Assembly (NCBI GenBank): GCA_016194745.1
Contig: JACQBA010000020.1
Location: forward strand, 61,373-125,372
DNA: 64,000 bases
Reading direction: 5' to 3'
Origin: Elusimicrobiota bacterium
GTDB taxonomy: Bacteria; Elusimicrobiota; Elusimicrobia; UBA1565; JACRDR01
The notes under the pieces are model-generated. The model searched no databases, had not been told where the DNA came from, and saw only the letters and a program-made list of their open reading frames with translations. A program made the translations under genes and the position numbers. Below are positions 37,080 through 46,366 of the stretch, piece by piece; the stretch's first letter is position 1; each line of letters opens with the position of its first letter.

Positions 37080-38662
37080 GGTCCGTCCTCGCTCTCGCCG
37101 CCGCGGCTCTCTTGGCGGCGCCCGCTTCGGCCGTCAAGATTGAGAGAATGACGCGGACGCTCGCGGACGGCTCGCCCGGACAGATCGAGGTTGTTTCAGG
37201 CCAGGCGCTTGTGCGCTTCGCCGCGGCGACGACGTCCGCGCAGAAGGCGGCCTCGCTGCAGGCGGCCGGCGCCGTCGTGGATCAGGAACTGCCATCGACC
37301 GGCTGGACCTTGGTGAACCTGGCTTCCGGCGTTCCCGTGGCGACCGGGCTTTCCTCGATCCAGACCGTTCCCGGGGTCCTTGCCGCCGAGCCCAACCGCG
37401 CCTATCGCGCGCTGCGGCTGCCGAACGATCCCAAGGTCTCGCAGCAGTACCACCTCAACAAGATCAACGCCTACGGCGCCTGGGATTTCGAGGTCGGCAA
37501 TTCGAGCATGGTGACGATCGCCGTGCTCGACACGGGCATCGATCCGACCCACGGGGATCTGATGGGAAAGTTCGTCGCCGGCCACCGGTTCTGCGCTCCG
37601 GGCGGCGCGGCCTGCGTGGCGGACGGCCCGACCGCGGCCTGCAACCACGCGAGCGAGGTGGCCGGCACGGCCGCCGCGTCGACTGACAACGGAACGCAAG
37701 TCGCCGGCGTATCCTGGGGCGCGAGGCTCCTGTCAGTCCGGATATTCAACACGGCGAACTGCAATCCGGCCGATTGCGCCGACGCGATCGGCGCGTGCGT
37801 GACGGACGACGCGGCCATCGTGCGCGCCATCGATTACGCGCGGACCGCTCTGGCTCCCGGCGGCTACGGGCGCGTCGTCGTCAATATGTCGATCGGCGGC
37901 GCGGGCAATTGCGCGGCGGCGGTGCAGACCGCCGTCACCAACGCGGTCGCGGCCGGAGTCGTGCTGGTGGCGGCCGCCGGAAACGACGCCGGACCCGTGA
38001 ACAGCCCGGGCAATTGCTCCGGGGTGATCCCGGTGGGAGCGACCGACGCCTCCGACAATATCGCGTCGTTTTCCAGCCGCGGCGGCGAGCTGTCGTCGAG
38101 CGGACTCGTCGCGCCGGGCGTCGGCATCGTGACGACCAACCTGGGGGGAGGGACATCCTCCCCGGACGGCACCTCCTTCGCGAGCCCGATCGTGGCGGGC
38201 GTCGCGGCGCTGGTCCTCTCCAAGCGGCCTACGTACTCGGTCGCGGACGTGAAGACCGTGCTCCGAAACTCGAGCGAGCTTATCGGATCGTCTACTCTCG
38301 GCTCCTACCGGCCCCAAGGCAACGCCCAGGGCGCCGGCCGCATCAACGCGCAGACGGCGGCGATCTTGGCGACGAAGGGCGTCTTGTCCCTCGAGGTCAA
38401 GGACGATGAGCCCACCGTGTTCCCGAACCCGTTCCGGCCCTCGGGCAATAAGATGGCGACGATCGTCCTGCCGAGCAGCGCGCGCGGGACGTTCAAAGAC
38501 CTCAAGATTTACACGATCGACGGCAAGCTCGTACGCGAGCTGAAGGGCCAAAGCTGGGACGGCAAGAACGACGGCGGCAACTGGGTCGCCAGCGGCACCT
38601 ACATCGTCCTCGTCACCACCTCCGACGGCGCCTTCACCGGCAAAGTCGCGCTCATACGATAA
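37076..38662 (+). CDS. Secreted subtilisin-family protease with FlgD-like C-terminal domain
   Basis: 528 residues. Signal peptide (MRSVLALAAAALLAAPASA), an inhibitor-like propeptide (about 35-115) and an S8 domain: Asp152 in VLDTGIDPTH, His191 in CNHASEVAGT and Ser367 in DGTSFASPIVAG. The His context lacks the usual HGTHV. Several Cys (CAPGGAAC, CNPADCADAIGAC) suggest disulfides. The last about 85 residues, starting PTVFPNPFRP and with IYTIDGKLVREL and GTYIVLV, form a FlgD-Ig-like domain often found at the end of secreted proteins as a targeting or anchoring module. ATGA overlap with the HAD gene. Confidence 0.92.
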   Translation: MRSVLALAAAALLAAPASAVKIERMTRTLADGSPGQIEVVSGQALVRFAAATTSAQKAASLQAAGAVVDQELPSTGWTLVNLASGVPVATGLSSIQTVPGVLAAEPNRAYRALRLPNDPKVSQQYHLNKINAYGAWDFEVGNSSMVTIAVLDTGIDPTHGDLMGKFVAGHRFCAPGGAACVADGPTAACNHASEVAGTAAASTDNGTQVAGVSWGARLLSVRIFNTANCNPADCADAIGACVTDDAAIVRAIDYARTALAPGGYGRVVVNMSIGGAGNCAAAVQTAVTNAVAAGVVLVAAAGNDAGPVNSPGNCSGVIPVGATDASDNIASFSSRGGELSSSGLVAPGVGIVTTNLGGGTSSPDGTSFASPIVAGVAALVLSKRPTYSVADVKTVLRNSSELIGSSTLGSYRPQGNAQGAGRINAQTAAILATKGVLSLEVKDDEPTVFPNPFRPSGNKMATIVLPSSARGTFKDLKIYTIDGKLVRELKGQSWDGKNDGGNWVASGTYIVLVTTSDGAFTGKVALIR

Positions 38663-38762
38663 GCCATAGGCCCTGTTTCCGGGGCCCCGTGAGGACTTCT
38701 GGCGCGGTTTTGATTTTACGGGTACACTACCGTGGCATCCGGAGAGGGAGGGAGCTGATTAC

Positions 38763-39743
38763 ATGACGAATCCACGTTGCGGACATCTTCGCGCTTGGCG
38801 TACGATGGCGGTCTTGGTCTTGGCCGGGCTCGCGGCCGCCCACGCCGGCGCGGCCGACAAGAAGAAAATCGCGATCCTGCTCTGGCAGGGGAGCGAGCCT
38901 CGATATAAGGAAATCACCGCGGCGGTGAAAGATCAGCTCAAGAAGGAAGGGTACGACGATTCGAACTCCGCGATCTCCCTCAGCGACGCGCAGGCCGACA
39001 AGGAAAAGCTCGCCGCCGTCCTGAAGAAGATCTTGGCCGAGAACCCGGATGTCGTGGTGCCCGTAGGGACGCCCGCGTCCGTCGCGGCGGCGAAGACGGA
39101 AAAGACGCGGCCGATCGTCTTCAGCATGGTGTTCGATCCGATCGAATCCGGGATCGCCAAGAGCTGGGAGAGTTCGGGCAACAATACGACCGGTGCCAGC
39201 GGATTTGTGTCCATCGCGAAGTTCCTGCGGCGGCTGGGCGAATTCGTCCCTTTGAAACGCATCGGCGTCGTCTATCAGCCAGGTCAAAAGAACTCCGAGC
39301 TCCAACTCGAGGCGGTGCAGTCGACGACTCAATGGTCCAAGGGCGAGGTGATCCCGATCCCTTTGAAAGACGTCCAAGAATTGCCGAAGCAGATCGAGAC
39401 ACTCGCCGGGAAGGTCGACGCGATCTACGTCACCGCCGGCAGCATCGTCGCGCCGAACGTCCCGAAAATCGTGGAGCAATGCGTGAAGCTCAAGATCCCG
39501 ACCGTGACGCACTTGGAAGACAACGTCGAGCGCGGGGTCATGATCGGGCTCGCGCTCGATCCGAAGAAAATCGGCGAGCTCACCGCGAAGAAGATCGCCC
39601 AAGTCCTCAGAAAAACCCCGCCGGCCGACATCAAGATCGAATCCCCGACTGCGGAGATGATCTTGAACATGAAGACCGCCAAGTCGATGTCTTTCCAGGT
39701 CCCTGCCGGCCTAAAGCAGTGGGCGACCCGGACCATCGAATGA
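38763..39743 (+). CDS. ABC-type substrate-binding protein (TrpX/DUF534-like)
   Basis: 326 residues. Signal sequence (AWRTMAVLVLAGLAAAHAGA) then the periplasmic-binding fold of the ABC_sub_bind family: KIAILLWQGSEPRYKEI, VVVPVGTPASVAAAK, IVFSMVFDPIESGIAKSW and RIGVVYQPGQKNSE. Relatives are thought to bind amino acids or other small ligands. No cognate permease or ATPase gene is adjacent, so it is either an orphan or a ligand sensor. TACACT at 38723-38728 may be its -10, and GGAGGGAG lies upstream of the ATG. A terminator follows 90 bases downstream. Confidence 0.85.
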   Translation: MTNPRCGHLRAWRTMAVLVLAGLAAAHAGAADKKKIAILLWQGSEPRYKEITAAVKDQLKKEGYDDSNSAISLSDAQADKEKLAAVLKKILAENPDVVVPVGTPASVAAAKTEKTRPIVFSMVFDPIESGIAKSWESSGNNTTGASGFVSIAKFLRRLGEFVPLKRIGVVYQPGQKNSELQLEAVQSTTQWSKGEVIPIPLKDVQELPKQIETLAGKVDAIYVTAGSIVAPNVPKIVEQCVKLKIPTVTHLEDNVERGVMIGLALDPKKIGELTAKKIAQVLRKTPPADIKIESPTAEMILNMKTAKSMSFQVPAGLKQWATRTIE

Positions 39744-39744
39744 C

Positions 39745-39763
39745 GCAACTTGCGTAGAGTCTT
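39745..39763 (+). repeat. 19-base direct repeat, copy 1
   Basis: GCAACTTGCGTAGAGTCTT, matching 18 of 19 bases with 41004-41022 in the same orientation. It begins just after the stop of the binding-protein gene. Confidence 0.6.
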
Positions 39764-39831
39764 GCCGTGCGCTCCGACGGCAGGCCTTCACTGACTCCTC
39801 CGAACTCTCCTGACTACGCGCCCCAATATGA

Positions 39832-39862
39832 AAGACCCCGGTCTCCCGGGGTCTTCATTTTT
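39832..39862 (+). terminator. Intrinsic terminator after the binding-protein gene
   Basis: AAGACCCCGG (39832-39841), TCTC loop, CCGGGGTCTT (39846-39855), followed by CATTTTT. A perfect 10-bp GC-rich stem with U-tract on the plus strand. Confidence 0.9.
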
Positions 39863-39885
39863 CCTGGGGCGACGGAACCGTCGCG

Positions 39886-40836
39886 CTAGCGCGCTTCGAA
39901 GTACACGCTCGGCATGTTGTAGAACCCCGCAGGCGGATCGCCCGGCTGGGGCAAGAGGTCCCCGAAGCCCGGCACCTGCGCGATGAGCGAGGCCTTGACC
40001 GCCTCCTCGCCTATGGCCGCGTCGTACTGGATGATGATCGCGTGCCGCTTCCAGACGCCTTCGCCGTGGCCCGCGCTCTTGACGCCCTTCACGGCCAGGA
40101 TTTCCTGCTTATGCTGCAGGAAGTAGTACTGGCTCCCGACAAGGTTGAGGCACGGCGCGCCTTCCTCGAAGGTCGCTTCCCACGCGCCCAGCGGCCCGCC
40201 GACGGTGAACCAATGCGGATAGGGTTCGTTGGGGTTGCCGTTGCCGATGACCTGCTTGCGGAAGCGCACGTCCGCGTGGCCTTTCACGCGAAGGATGCCG
40301 AGACACTTGGACGTGTTGCCCTGGTAGATGTCGATGATGCCCGACACATCCGCTCCGCCGGTGTTCCCGTACACGGTCTGGCCCGGGGCGTCCAGGTCGA
40401 AGGGCGAATCGAAGTCCCGCCCGAGGTGCGCGACGGCGACGCCCTCGAGGTAGCCGGTGCCGTGCGCTCGCCCGCCGATCGGCAAGCCCTCGACGCTCGC
40501 GAAGTACTCCCCGTGCACCAGCACCTTGTTGCGGAATTTCCGAAACGGCTCCCAGCGTACTTTCTCCGGTCCGCCGTCCGACTGGACGGTCGTCGTTTTC
40601 TTGCCGACCCGATAAGGCGTGGTGATACCGCCCCGGCTCGCGGACTCGCGGACCTCGATCTTGAGGCCCGGGCGCGCCGGCACCGCGGCTGCGACCGGCA
40701 CGGCCGGCGACGGCGCCGCGTGCGCGGCCTCGATCGCTTGATGAATGCTCCCGCCGAGCTCGGGCGCGTTCGCCCAGACTCCGCTTTGCGCCCCCGCCAG
40801 CAGACCGCCAACTGCGACAGCGATGCTAGTTCTCAT
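39886..40836 (-). CDS. Secreted protein of unknown function
   Basis: 316 residues from ATG 40836 (an in-frame ATG at 40854 would add six residues that spoil the signal peptide). Signal sequence MRTSIAVAVGGLLAGAQSGVWA, a Pro/Ala-rich linker (about 40-65) and a mature domain with SVEGLPIGGRAHGTGYLEG, GNTGGADVSGIIDIYQG and YPHWFTVGGPLGAWE, probably beta-rich. The family is unknown to me. It is convergent with the binding-protein gene and lies between the two copies of a 19-base direct repeat. Confidence 0.75.
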   Translation of the reverse strand: MRTSIAVAVGGLLAGAQSGVWANAPELGGSIHQAIEAAHAAPSPAVPVAAAVPARPGLKIEVRESASRGGITTPYRVGKKTTTVQSDGGPEKVRWEPFRKFRNKVLVHGEYFASVEGLPIGGRAHGTGYLEGVAVAHLGRDFDSPFDLDAPGQTVYGNTGGADVSGIIDIYQGNTSKCLGILRVKGHADVRFRKQVIGNGNPNEPYPHWFTVGGPLGAWEATFEEGAPCLNLVGSQYYFLQHKQEILAVKGVKSAGHGEGVWKRHAIIIQYDAAIGEEAVKASLIAQVPGFGDLLPQPGDPPAGFYNMPSVYFEAR

Positions 40837-41003
40837 TAGTGGATTCCCCTCCATGGGAGTGCTGCGCCGCGATTATGCAGAACTATCGGCACCTGTCCCA
40901 TGAGCCATTCGGGGAAGCGGGCGCGGTGTTGTTCGGCCCACGCGGCCTTGGGCCCAACGGTGGCCGGGGGGGTGCCGAACGACCGAAGTTCCGACAGGCA
41001 GCG

Positions 41004-41022
41004 GCAACTTGCGTAGAGTTTT
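41004..41022 (+). repeat. 19-base direct repeat, copy 2
   Basis: GCAACTTGCGTAGAGTTTT, one mismatch from 39745-39763. It lies in the 213-base gap between the secreted-protein gene and the DUF192 gene. Confidence 0.6.
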
Positions 41023-41049
41023 ACTGCGAAAAATGTTAACTTAGGTCAG

Positions 41050-41385
41050 GTGATCGTCTACAACCAGACGCGCGACCGCTATCTCTCGTCCGACTGCTAT
41101 CGGGCGGAGACGTTCTGGTCCCGCTTGAAGGGGCTGTTGGGACGCGACGGCCTGCCGAAGGAGGAGACCCTTTGGCTTGATCCGTGCTCGTCGATCCACA
41201 CCTTTTTCATGAAGTTCCCGATCGACGTGATCTTCCTCGACGAGGAGCTGAAGATCCTGCACATCGCGGCGGCGGTCAAGCCATGGCGCCTCTCGTCGTT
41301 TCCGGGCGCTAAAAGCGCGCTCGAACGGGCGGGAGGATCGACCGTGGACAAAGCGGGCGTCGGCGACATGCTGAAGATCTATTGA
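41050..41385 (+). CDS. DUF192-family protein
   Basis: 111 residues. RLKGLLGRDGLPKEETLWL, SIHTFFMKFPIDVIFLD and FPGAKSALE are the conserved DUF192 blocks (compact beta fold, function unknown, often near transport or nutrient genes). Most relatives are exported; this copy has no signal peptide and would be cytoplasmic. The GTG 41050 is the first possible start in frame. The next gene begins two bases after its stop codon ends, so it may be expressed with the mutase. Confidence 0.85.
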   Translation: MIVYNQTRDRYLSSDCYRAETFWSRLKGLLGRDGLPKEETLWLDPCSSIHTFFMKFPIDVIFLDEELKILHIAAAVKPWRLSSFPGAKSALERAGGSTVDKAGVGDMLKIY

Positions 41386-41386
41386 G

Positions 41387-42988
41387 ATGAGCACCGAAGA
41401 GACCCAGGCCCCGCCCGCGGCGCCCCTGCATCAGACGCCTTCGGGCATCGAGATCCAGCGCGCCTACGGGCCCCGCGCCGAGGGCGCTCCCGCCGTCGGC
41501 CGGGCCGGAGAGGCCCCCTTCACGCGCGGCATCCACAAGACGATGTACCGCGGGCGCTTGTGGACGATGCGGCAGTACGCGGGCTTCGGCACCGCCTCCG
41601 AGACGAACAAGCGCTTCCGTTGGCTCCTCTCGCAGGGGCAGACCGGCCTATCGACCGCCTTCGACCTGCCGACGCAGATCGGGCTCGACGCCGACGACGC
41701 GAAGGCCAAGGGGGAAGTCGGCCGGGTCGGCGTGCACGTGGGGACCTTGGCCGACATGGAGACGCTCTTCGACGGCATCCCGATGGACGAGGTCTCGACC
41801 TCGCTCACGATCAACGCGACGGCGCCGCTCCTCCTCGCCTTTTACGTCGCGGCGGCCAAGAAGACGGGCGTGGCGGCCGCGAACCTGCGGGGCACGCTCC
41901 AGAACGACATCCTGAAGGAGTACGTCGCCCGCGGGACGTACATCTACCCGCCCGTGCCGAGCCTGCGCCTCGTGACGGATACGATCGAGTACTCGACGCG
42001 GCACATCCCGGGCTTTCATCCGATTTCGATCTCGGGATATCACATCCGCGAGGCCGGAGCGACCGCAGTCCAGGAGCTCGCCTTCACCTTCGCCAACGCG
42101 GAGGTCTACGCCAAGTCGGCCCTGGACCGCGGCCTCGGCATCGACGAGTTCGGCCCGCGCCTGGCCTTCTTCTTCGGCTGCCACAACCACTTCCTGGAAG
42201 AGATCGCGAAGTTCCGCGCCGCGCGCCGCGTCTGGCACCGCATCATGAAGGACGACTACGGCGCGAAGGACCCGAAGACGCTGGCATTGAAGTTTCACGT
42301 CCAGACCTGCGGGTCGACCTTGACGAGCCAGCAGCCCTTGAACAACGTAATCCGCGTCTCGCTGCAGGCCATGGCCGCGGTCCTGGGCGGCGCCCAGTCT
42401 CTCCACACCAACGCCTACGACGAGGCGCTGGCGCTCCCGACGGAGGAGTCGGCGCAGGTGGCGCTGCGCACGCAGCAGGTCCTGGCGCACGAGACCGGAG
42501 TCCCCGACACCGCCGACCCGGCCGGCGGCGCCTACGCGATCGAGGCCTTGACCGACGAGATCGAGGCCAAGGTCTGGGAGCGCTTGACGAAGATCCGCGA
42601 GGGCGGAGGCATGCTCAAGGCGATCGAGCAGGGCATCCCGCAGTCCGAGATCCAAGAGGCGTCCTACAAGTACCAGCGCGAGATCGAGACCGCCCAGCGC
42701 AGGATCGTGGGCGTCAACTGCTTCGCGCACGAGGAGACCGGAGGCGCGCGCAAGACGCTCAAGGTTTCGGCCAAGGTGGAGACCGAGCAGAAGAGGCGCC
42801 TCGCTTCCTTCAAGAAGAGCCGGACCGGCGCCAAGGCGAAGAAGGCGCTCGAGGCCCTCAAGGGCGCGGCCGCCTCGCCGAAAGAGAATCTCTTCCCTCA
42901 CATACTCGAAGCCGTCGAGCGTCATGCGACGCTCGGCGAGATCTGCGGAGAACTCCGCGGCGTCTTTGGAGAATATCATGGCGGTTAA
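41387..42988 (+). CDS. Methylmalonyl-CoA mutase, catalytic (large) subunit
   Basis: 533 residues, the length of a stand-alone catalytic subunit without the B12 domain. It binds the acyl-CoA in a TIM barrel: YRGRLWTMRQYAGFGTA carries the active-site Tyr typical of methylmalonyl-CoA mutases, then TGLSTAFDLPTQIG, SGYHIREAGATAVQELAF and HVQTCGSTLTSQQP. With the small subunit at 45865 and coenzyme B12 it interconverts (R)-methylmalonyl-CoA and succinyl-CoA. The small subunit gene is not adjacent but follows pilB and an HD-GYP gene. The stop overlaps the pilB start by 11 bases. Isobutyryl- or ethylmalonyl-type mutases are the main alternatives. Confidence 0.92.
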   Translation: MSTEETQAPPAAPLHQTPSGIEIQRAYGPRAEGAPAVGRAGEAPFTRGIHKTMYRGRLWTMRQYAGFGTASETNKRFRWLLSQGQTGLSTAFDLPTQIGLDADDAKAKGEVGRVGVHVGTLADMETLFDGIPMDEVSTSLTINATAPLLLAFYVAAAKKTGVAAANLRGTLQNDILKEYVARGTYIYPPVPSLRLVTDTIEYSTRHIPGFHPISISGYHIREAGATAVQELAFTFANAEVYAKSALDRGLGIDEFGPRLAFFFGCHNHFLEEIAKFRAARRVWHRIMKDDYGAKDPKTLALKFHVQTCGSTLTSQQPLNNVIRVSLQAMAAVLGGAQSLHTNAYDEALALPTEESAQVALRTQQVLAHETGVPDTADPAGGAYAIEALTDEIEAKVWERLTKIREGGGMLKAIEQGIPQSEIQEASYKYQREIETAQRRIVGVNCFAHEETGGARKTLKVSAKVETEQKRRLASFKKSRTGAKAKKALEALKGAAASPKENLFPHILEAVERHATLGEICGELRGVFGEYHGG

Positions 42989-44771
42989 AGGCCTGCAGCG
43001 GCACAAGTCGGTCCCGGAGATCCTGGCGGACCGGAAGCTCCTATCGCCCGAGAAGATCAAGCAGGGCGAGGAGGACGCCAAGAAGAAAGGGACCTCGTTC
43101 CAGCAGTCGGTCCTCGACCTGCAGCTCATGTCCAAGACCCAGCTGTTGAAGGTCCTTTCCGAGGAGTGGCAGGTCAAGGCCGTCGACCTCGGCCAGATGG
43201 ACATCGACAAGGAGATCGTCGCGATCATCCCGGAGGCCGTCGCGCGCCGTCACGTCGCGGCTCCCTTCGCCAAGGAAGAATCGGTCCTTTTCATCGCGAT
43301 GGGCGACCCGCGCGACTTCTTCGCGTGCGAGGACGTCCATCTGCGCACGGGCCTCGAGGTCAAGCCCTACCTCGCGCTGCCGCAGGACATCGCCGCCGCC
43401 CTCGACGCCGCCTACGGCAAGGGCGAGACCGCGGCCTACAACCGGCTCGTCGAGTCCGTAAAGGAGCAGGAAGGCGCGCCGCCTCCGGGCGAGGGCCTCG
43501 AGCTCGCGAAGGACGTTCCGAAGGCGGACATCTCCGAGGTCGACGCCTCGGCGCCGGAAGTCGAGAAGTACGTCAACGCGATCATTTTGGCGGCCCTCTC
43601 GCAGAAGGCCTCGGACATCCACATCGAGCCCTTCGAGGACCCCAACGGCAAGAACTCGAAGATCCTTCTGCGCTACCGCGTCGACGGCATGCTGCGCATG
43701 GGCCAGTTCAACGTCCCGTGGGCGTTCAGGAACGCGATCGCGGCCAAGATCAAGATCATGACGAACTCGATGAACATCACCGAGCGGCGCATTCCGCAGT
43801 CGGGCCGCATTCAGATCATCGCGAGCGGCAACCCCATCGAGTTTCGCGTCGAGATGGTGCCGACCGTCTACGGCGAGTCCTGCGTCATGCGTATCCTGGA
43901 CAGGAAATCCGTCCAGGTCGACATCACGAAAATGGGATTCCTGCCCGATACTCAAGAGAAGCTCCTCGGCCTCCTCAAGGGCATCGGCGGTAAGAAGAAC
44001 TTCGGACTCGTGATGGTCTGCGGACCGACCGGCTCCGGCAAGTCCACGACGCTCTACGGCGCGCTCAACTACGCGAACCGGCCGGACATCAAGATCCTCA
44101 CCGCCGAGAACCCCGTCGAGTACAACTTGGACGGCATCGTGCAGGTCCCGGTGAACCCGGACCTCAAGCTCGGCGAAGGCAAGAAGTTCGACTTCGCCGC
44201 GGCGCTGCGCTCCTTCCTGCGTCTCGACCCGGACGTCATCATGGTCGGCGAAATCCGCGACGAAGAGACCGCGCATATCGCGATGGAAGCCGCGATGACC
44301 GGCCACTTGGTGTTCTCCACGATCCACACCAACGACGCGCCGTCCGCCGTCAGCCGCATCGCGGAAATGGGCGTGCCCGCGTACATGGTCGCGAGCACCG
44401 TCAAGGCGATCATGGCCCAGAGGCTCAGCCGGCGGCTGTGCCCGGACTGCAAGAAGCCGGTCGACCCGACGGCCGACGAGATCGCCGTCTTCAAGGAAGC
44501 GAAAGTCGATCTCCCGGCAGGGACGAAGCTCTACAAGGGCGAGGGCTGCGACACGTGCAAGACCACGGGCTACAAAGGCCGCGTCGGCATGCACGAGCTC
44601 ATGGTCATGACGGAGACGCTGCGCGCGGTCTGCCTCAAGGACCTCGCCGCCGATACGATTCGCAACCAGGCGATCAAAGAGGGCATGCGCACGATCGTGC
44701 AGGACGGGCTCGAGAAAGTGAAGCTCGGTCTCACCACGGTCCGCGAAGTCCTCGGCGGACAGGAGGGATAA
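42978..44771 (+). CDS. pilB: Type IV pilus assembly / type II secretion ATPase
   Basis: 597 residues from ATG 42978. The N-terminal MshEN-like domain (about 1-150) often binds c-di-GMP. The motor domain has Walker A GPTGSGKST (349-357), Asp box IKILTAENPVEY, Walker B VIMVGEIRDEET (about 419-430) and His box TGHLVFSTIHTNDA. A zinc-finger Cys set lies at CPDCKK and CDTCKTTGYKGR. It powers pilus extension with the pilin and prepilin peptidase located near 59-60 kb. Sandwiched between mutase genes and coupled to an HD-GYP gene that could set local c-di-GMP. Confidence 0.93.
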   Translation: MAVKGLQRHKSVPEILADRKLLSPEKIKQGEEDAKKKGTSFQQSVLDLQLMSKTQLLKVLSEEWQVKAVDLGQMDIDKEIVAIIPEAVARRHVAAPFAKEESVLFIAMGDPRDFFACEDVHLRTGLEVKPYLALPQDIAAALDAAYGKGETAAYNRLVESVKEQEGAPPPGEGLELAKDVPKADISEVDASAPEVEKYVNAIILAALSQKASDIHIEPFEDPNGKNSKILLRYRVDGMLRMGQFNVPWAFRNAIAAKIKIMTNSMNITERRIPQSGRIQIIASGNPIEFRVEMVPTVYGESCVMRILDRKSVQVDITKMGFLPDTQEKLLGLLKGIGGKKNFGLVMVCGPTGSGKSTTLYGALNYANRPDIKILTAENPVEYNLDGIVQVPVNPDLKLGEGKKFDFAAALRSFLRLDPDVIMVGEIRDEETAHIAMEAAMTGHLVFSTIHTNDAPSAVSRIAEMGVPAYMVASTVKAIMAQRLSRRLCPDCKKPVDPTADEIAVFKEAKVDLPAGTKLYKGEGCDTCKTTGYKGRVGMHELMVMTETLRAVCLKDLAADTIRNQAIKEGMRTIVQDGLEKVKLGLTTVREVLGGQEG

Positions 44772-45864
44772 TGGCGACCGACAACCGGACCAACGGCGCG
44801 GCCGCCGACGAGAAGGCCGCCCTCGATCTCTTCTCGATCGCGGGCTCGCTCAACTCGACGCTCGACTTGGACTTCCTCCTGCAGAAGATCGGCGCGGCCG
44901 CCGAGCGCCTCCTCGACTCCGAGGCGAACGCGGTCATGCTCGTGACCGACGACAAGAAGAGCCTCTACTTCAAGACGGCTTCCGGCACCGCGGCCGGCGT
45001 CTTAAAGCGCATGACGCTCCCCATCGGCAAGGGCATCGCGGGCTGGGTCGCGCAGAACAAGAAGCCCGAGGTCGTCAACGACACCAAGAGCGATCCTCGC
45101 TTCGCCGGCCAGTTCGACAAGGCCTCCGGCTTCATCACGCGCTCGCTCCTCGCGGTGCCGATGATGTTCCGCGGCGAGCTCGTGGGCGTCGTCGAGGTGT
45201 TGAACAAGCGCTCCGGGACCTACACGCCCGACCACATCGGCCTTCTCTCGAGCTTGGCGAACCTCGCCTCGGTCGCCATCACGAACACGAAGCTCATCCA
45301 GGAGCAGAAGAACTTCTTCTCGCACGTCTTGGAGCTGCTCACCGGCGTCATCGAGACCGCCAAGCCCGGCATGGACGAACATCCGGCACGCTCGGCCCGC
45401 TTCGCGTGCGCGCTAGGCAAGGCGCTGGAGGTCGACGACTACACCTACCGCATGCTCTATTACGCGGGCATCCTGCACGACATCGGCTATGTCGGCTTCA
45501 AGAACCAGCGCGTGCTCATGGAGATGGGCGTCCTCAACCCGACGGAGGAGCACCATCCGGCCTTCTCCGCGAAGATGCTCGATGGGATATCGATGCTCGA
45601 GGGCGCGGTGCCGATCATCCGGCATCACCACGAGCGGTGGGACGGGGCGGGATTTCCCGGCAAGCTGACGGGCGAGCACATCCCGCTCGGCGCGCGGATC
45701 TTGGGACTCGTCGAGGCGCTCGAGGAGATCCGCATGGCGGGCGTCAAAGGCCCCGATCTGTACGCGCGCGCCATCCAGGAGGCGAAGGCCGGTTCCGGCA
45801 CCCGCTTCGATCCGAAGATCGTGGAGGCCGCGGTCGAGCTCCTCGAGTTGCAGGGTGGCGTCTG

Positions 45865-45868
<4 letters not shown>
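44771..45868 (+). CDS. GAF and HD-GYP domain protein, probable c-di-GMP phosphodiesterase
   Basis: 365 residues. GAF domain (about 15-180) with LPIGKGIAGWVAQNKKPEVV and SLLAVPM; then an HD-GYP domain with MDEHPARSARFA, GILHDIGYVGF, HHPAFSAKML, and RHHHERWDGAGFPGKL, so metal ligands and the GYP-equivalent (GFP) are present. It should cleave c-di-GMP under control of a ligand bound by GAF. AGGAGGG at 44761-44767 and a one-base overlap with the pilB stop support the start and coupling to the pilus ATPase, whose N-domain type can bind the same nucleotide. Confidence 0.9.
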
Positions 45869-46275
<407 letters not shown>

Positions 46276-46282
46276 GAACCGC

Positions 46283-46366
46283 GGGGCCAGACATGAAGTC
46301 TGTTGCGTTGTCATCGTGAAAGGCGCGCGGAGCGGTAGGAACGTAACCCACGCAACGTCTGACCCC
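46283..46366. repeat. Imperfect palindrome spanning the meaB start
   Basis: GGGGCCAGAC (46283-46292) with GTCTGACCCC (46357-46366), and GTTGCGT (46302-46308) with ACGCAAC (46350-46356), nest as two arms; AGAC/GTCT makes a small inner hairpin on the left arm. The annotated meaB GTG lies between the arms. It looks like a REP-type element. Confidence 0.6.

Noticed and set aside
40839..41039. 66-codon frame in the gap before the DUF192 gene
   Set aside because: No binding site, no signal or domain, overlaps a direct repeat and the start region of the opposite gene.
41648..44594. Long antisense frames over the mutase and pilB genes
   Set aside because: Both plus-strand genes have complete catalytic motifs; antisense proteins are low-complexity.
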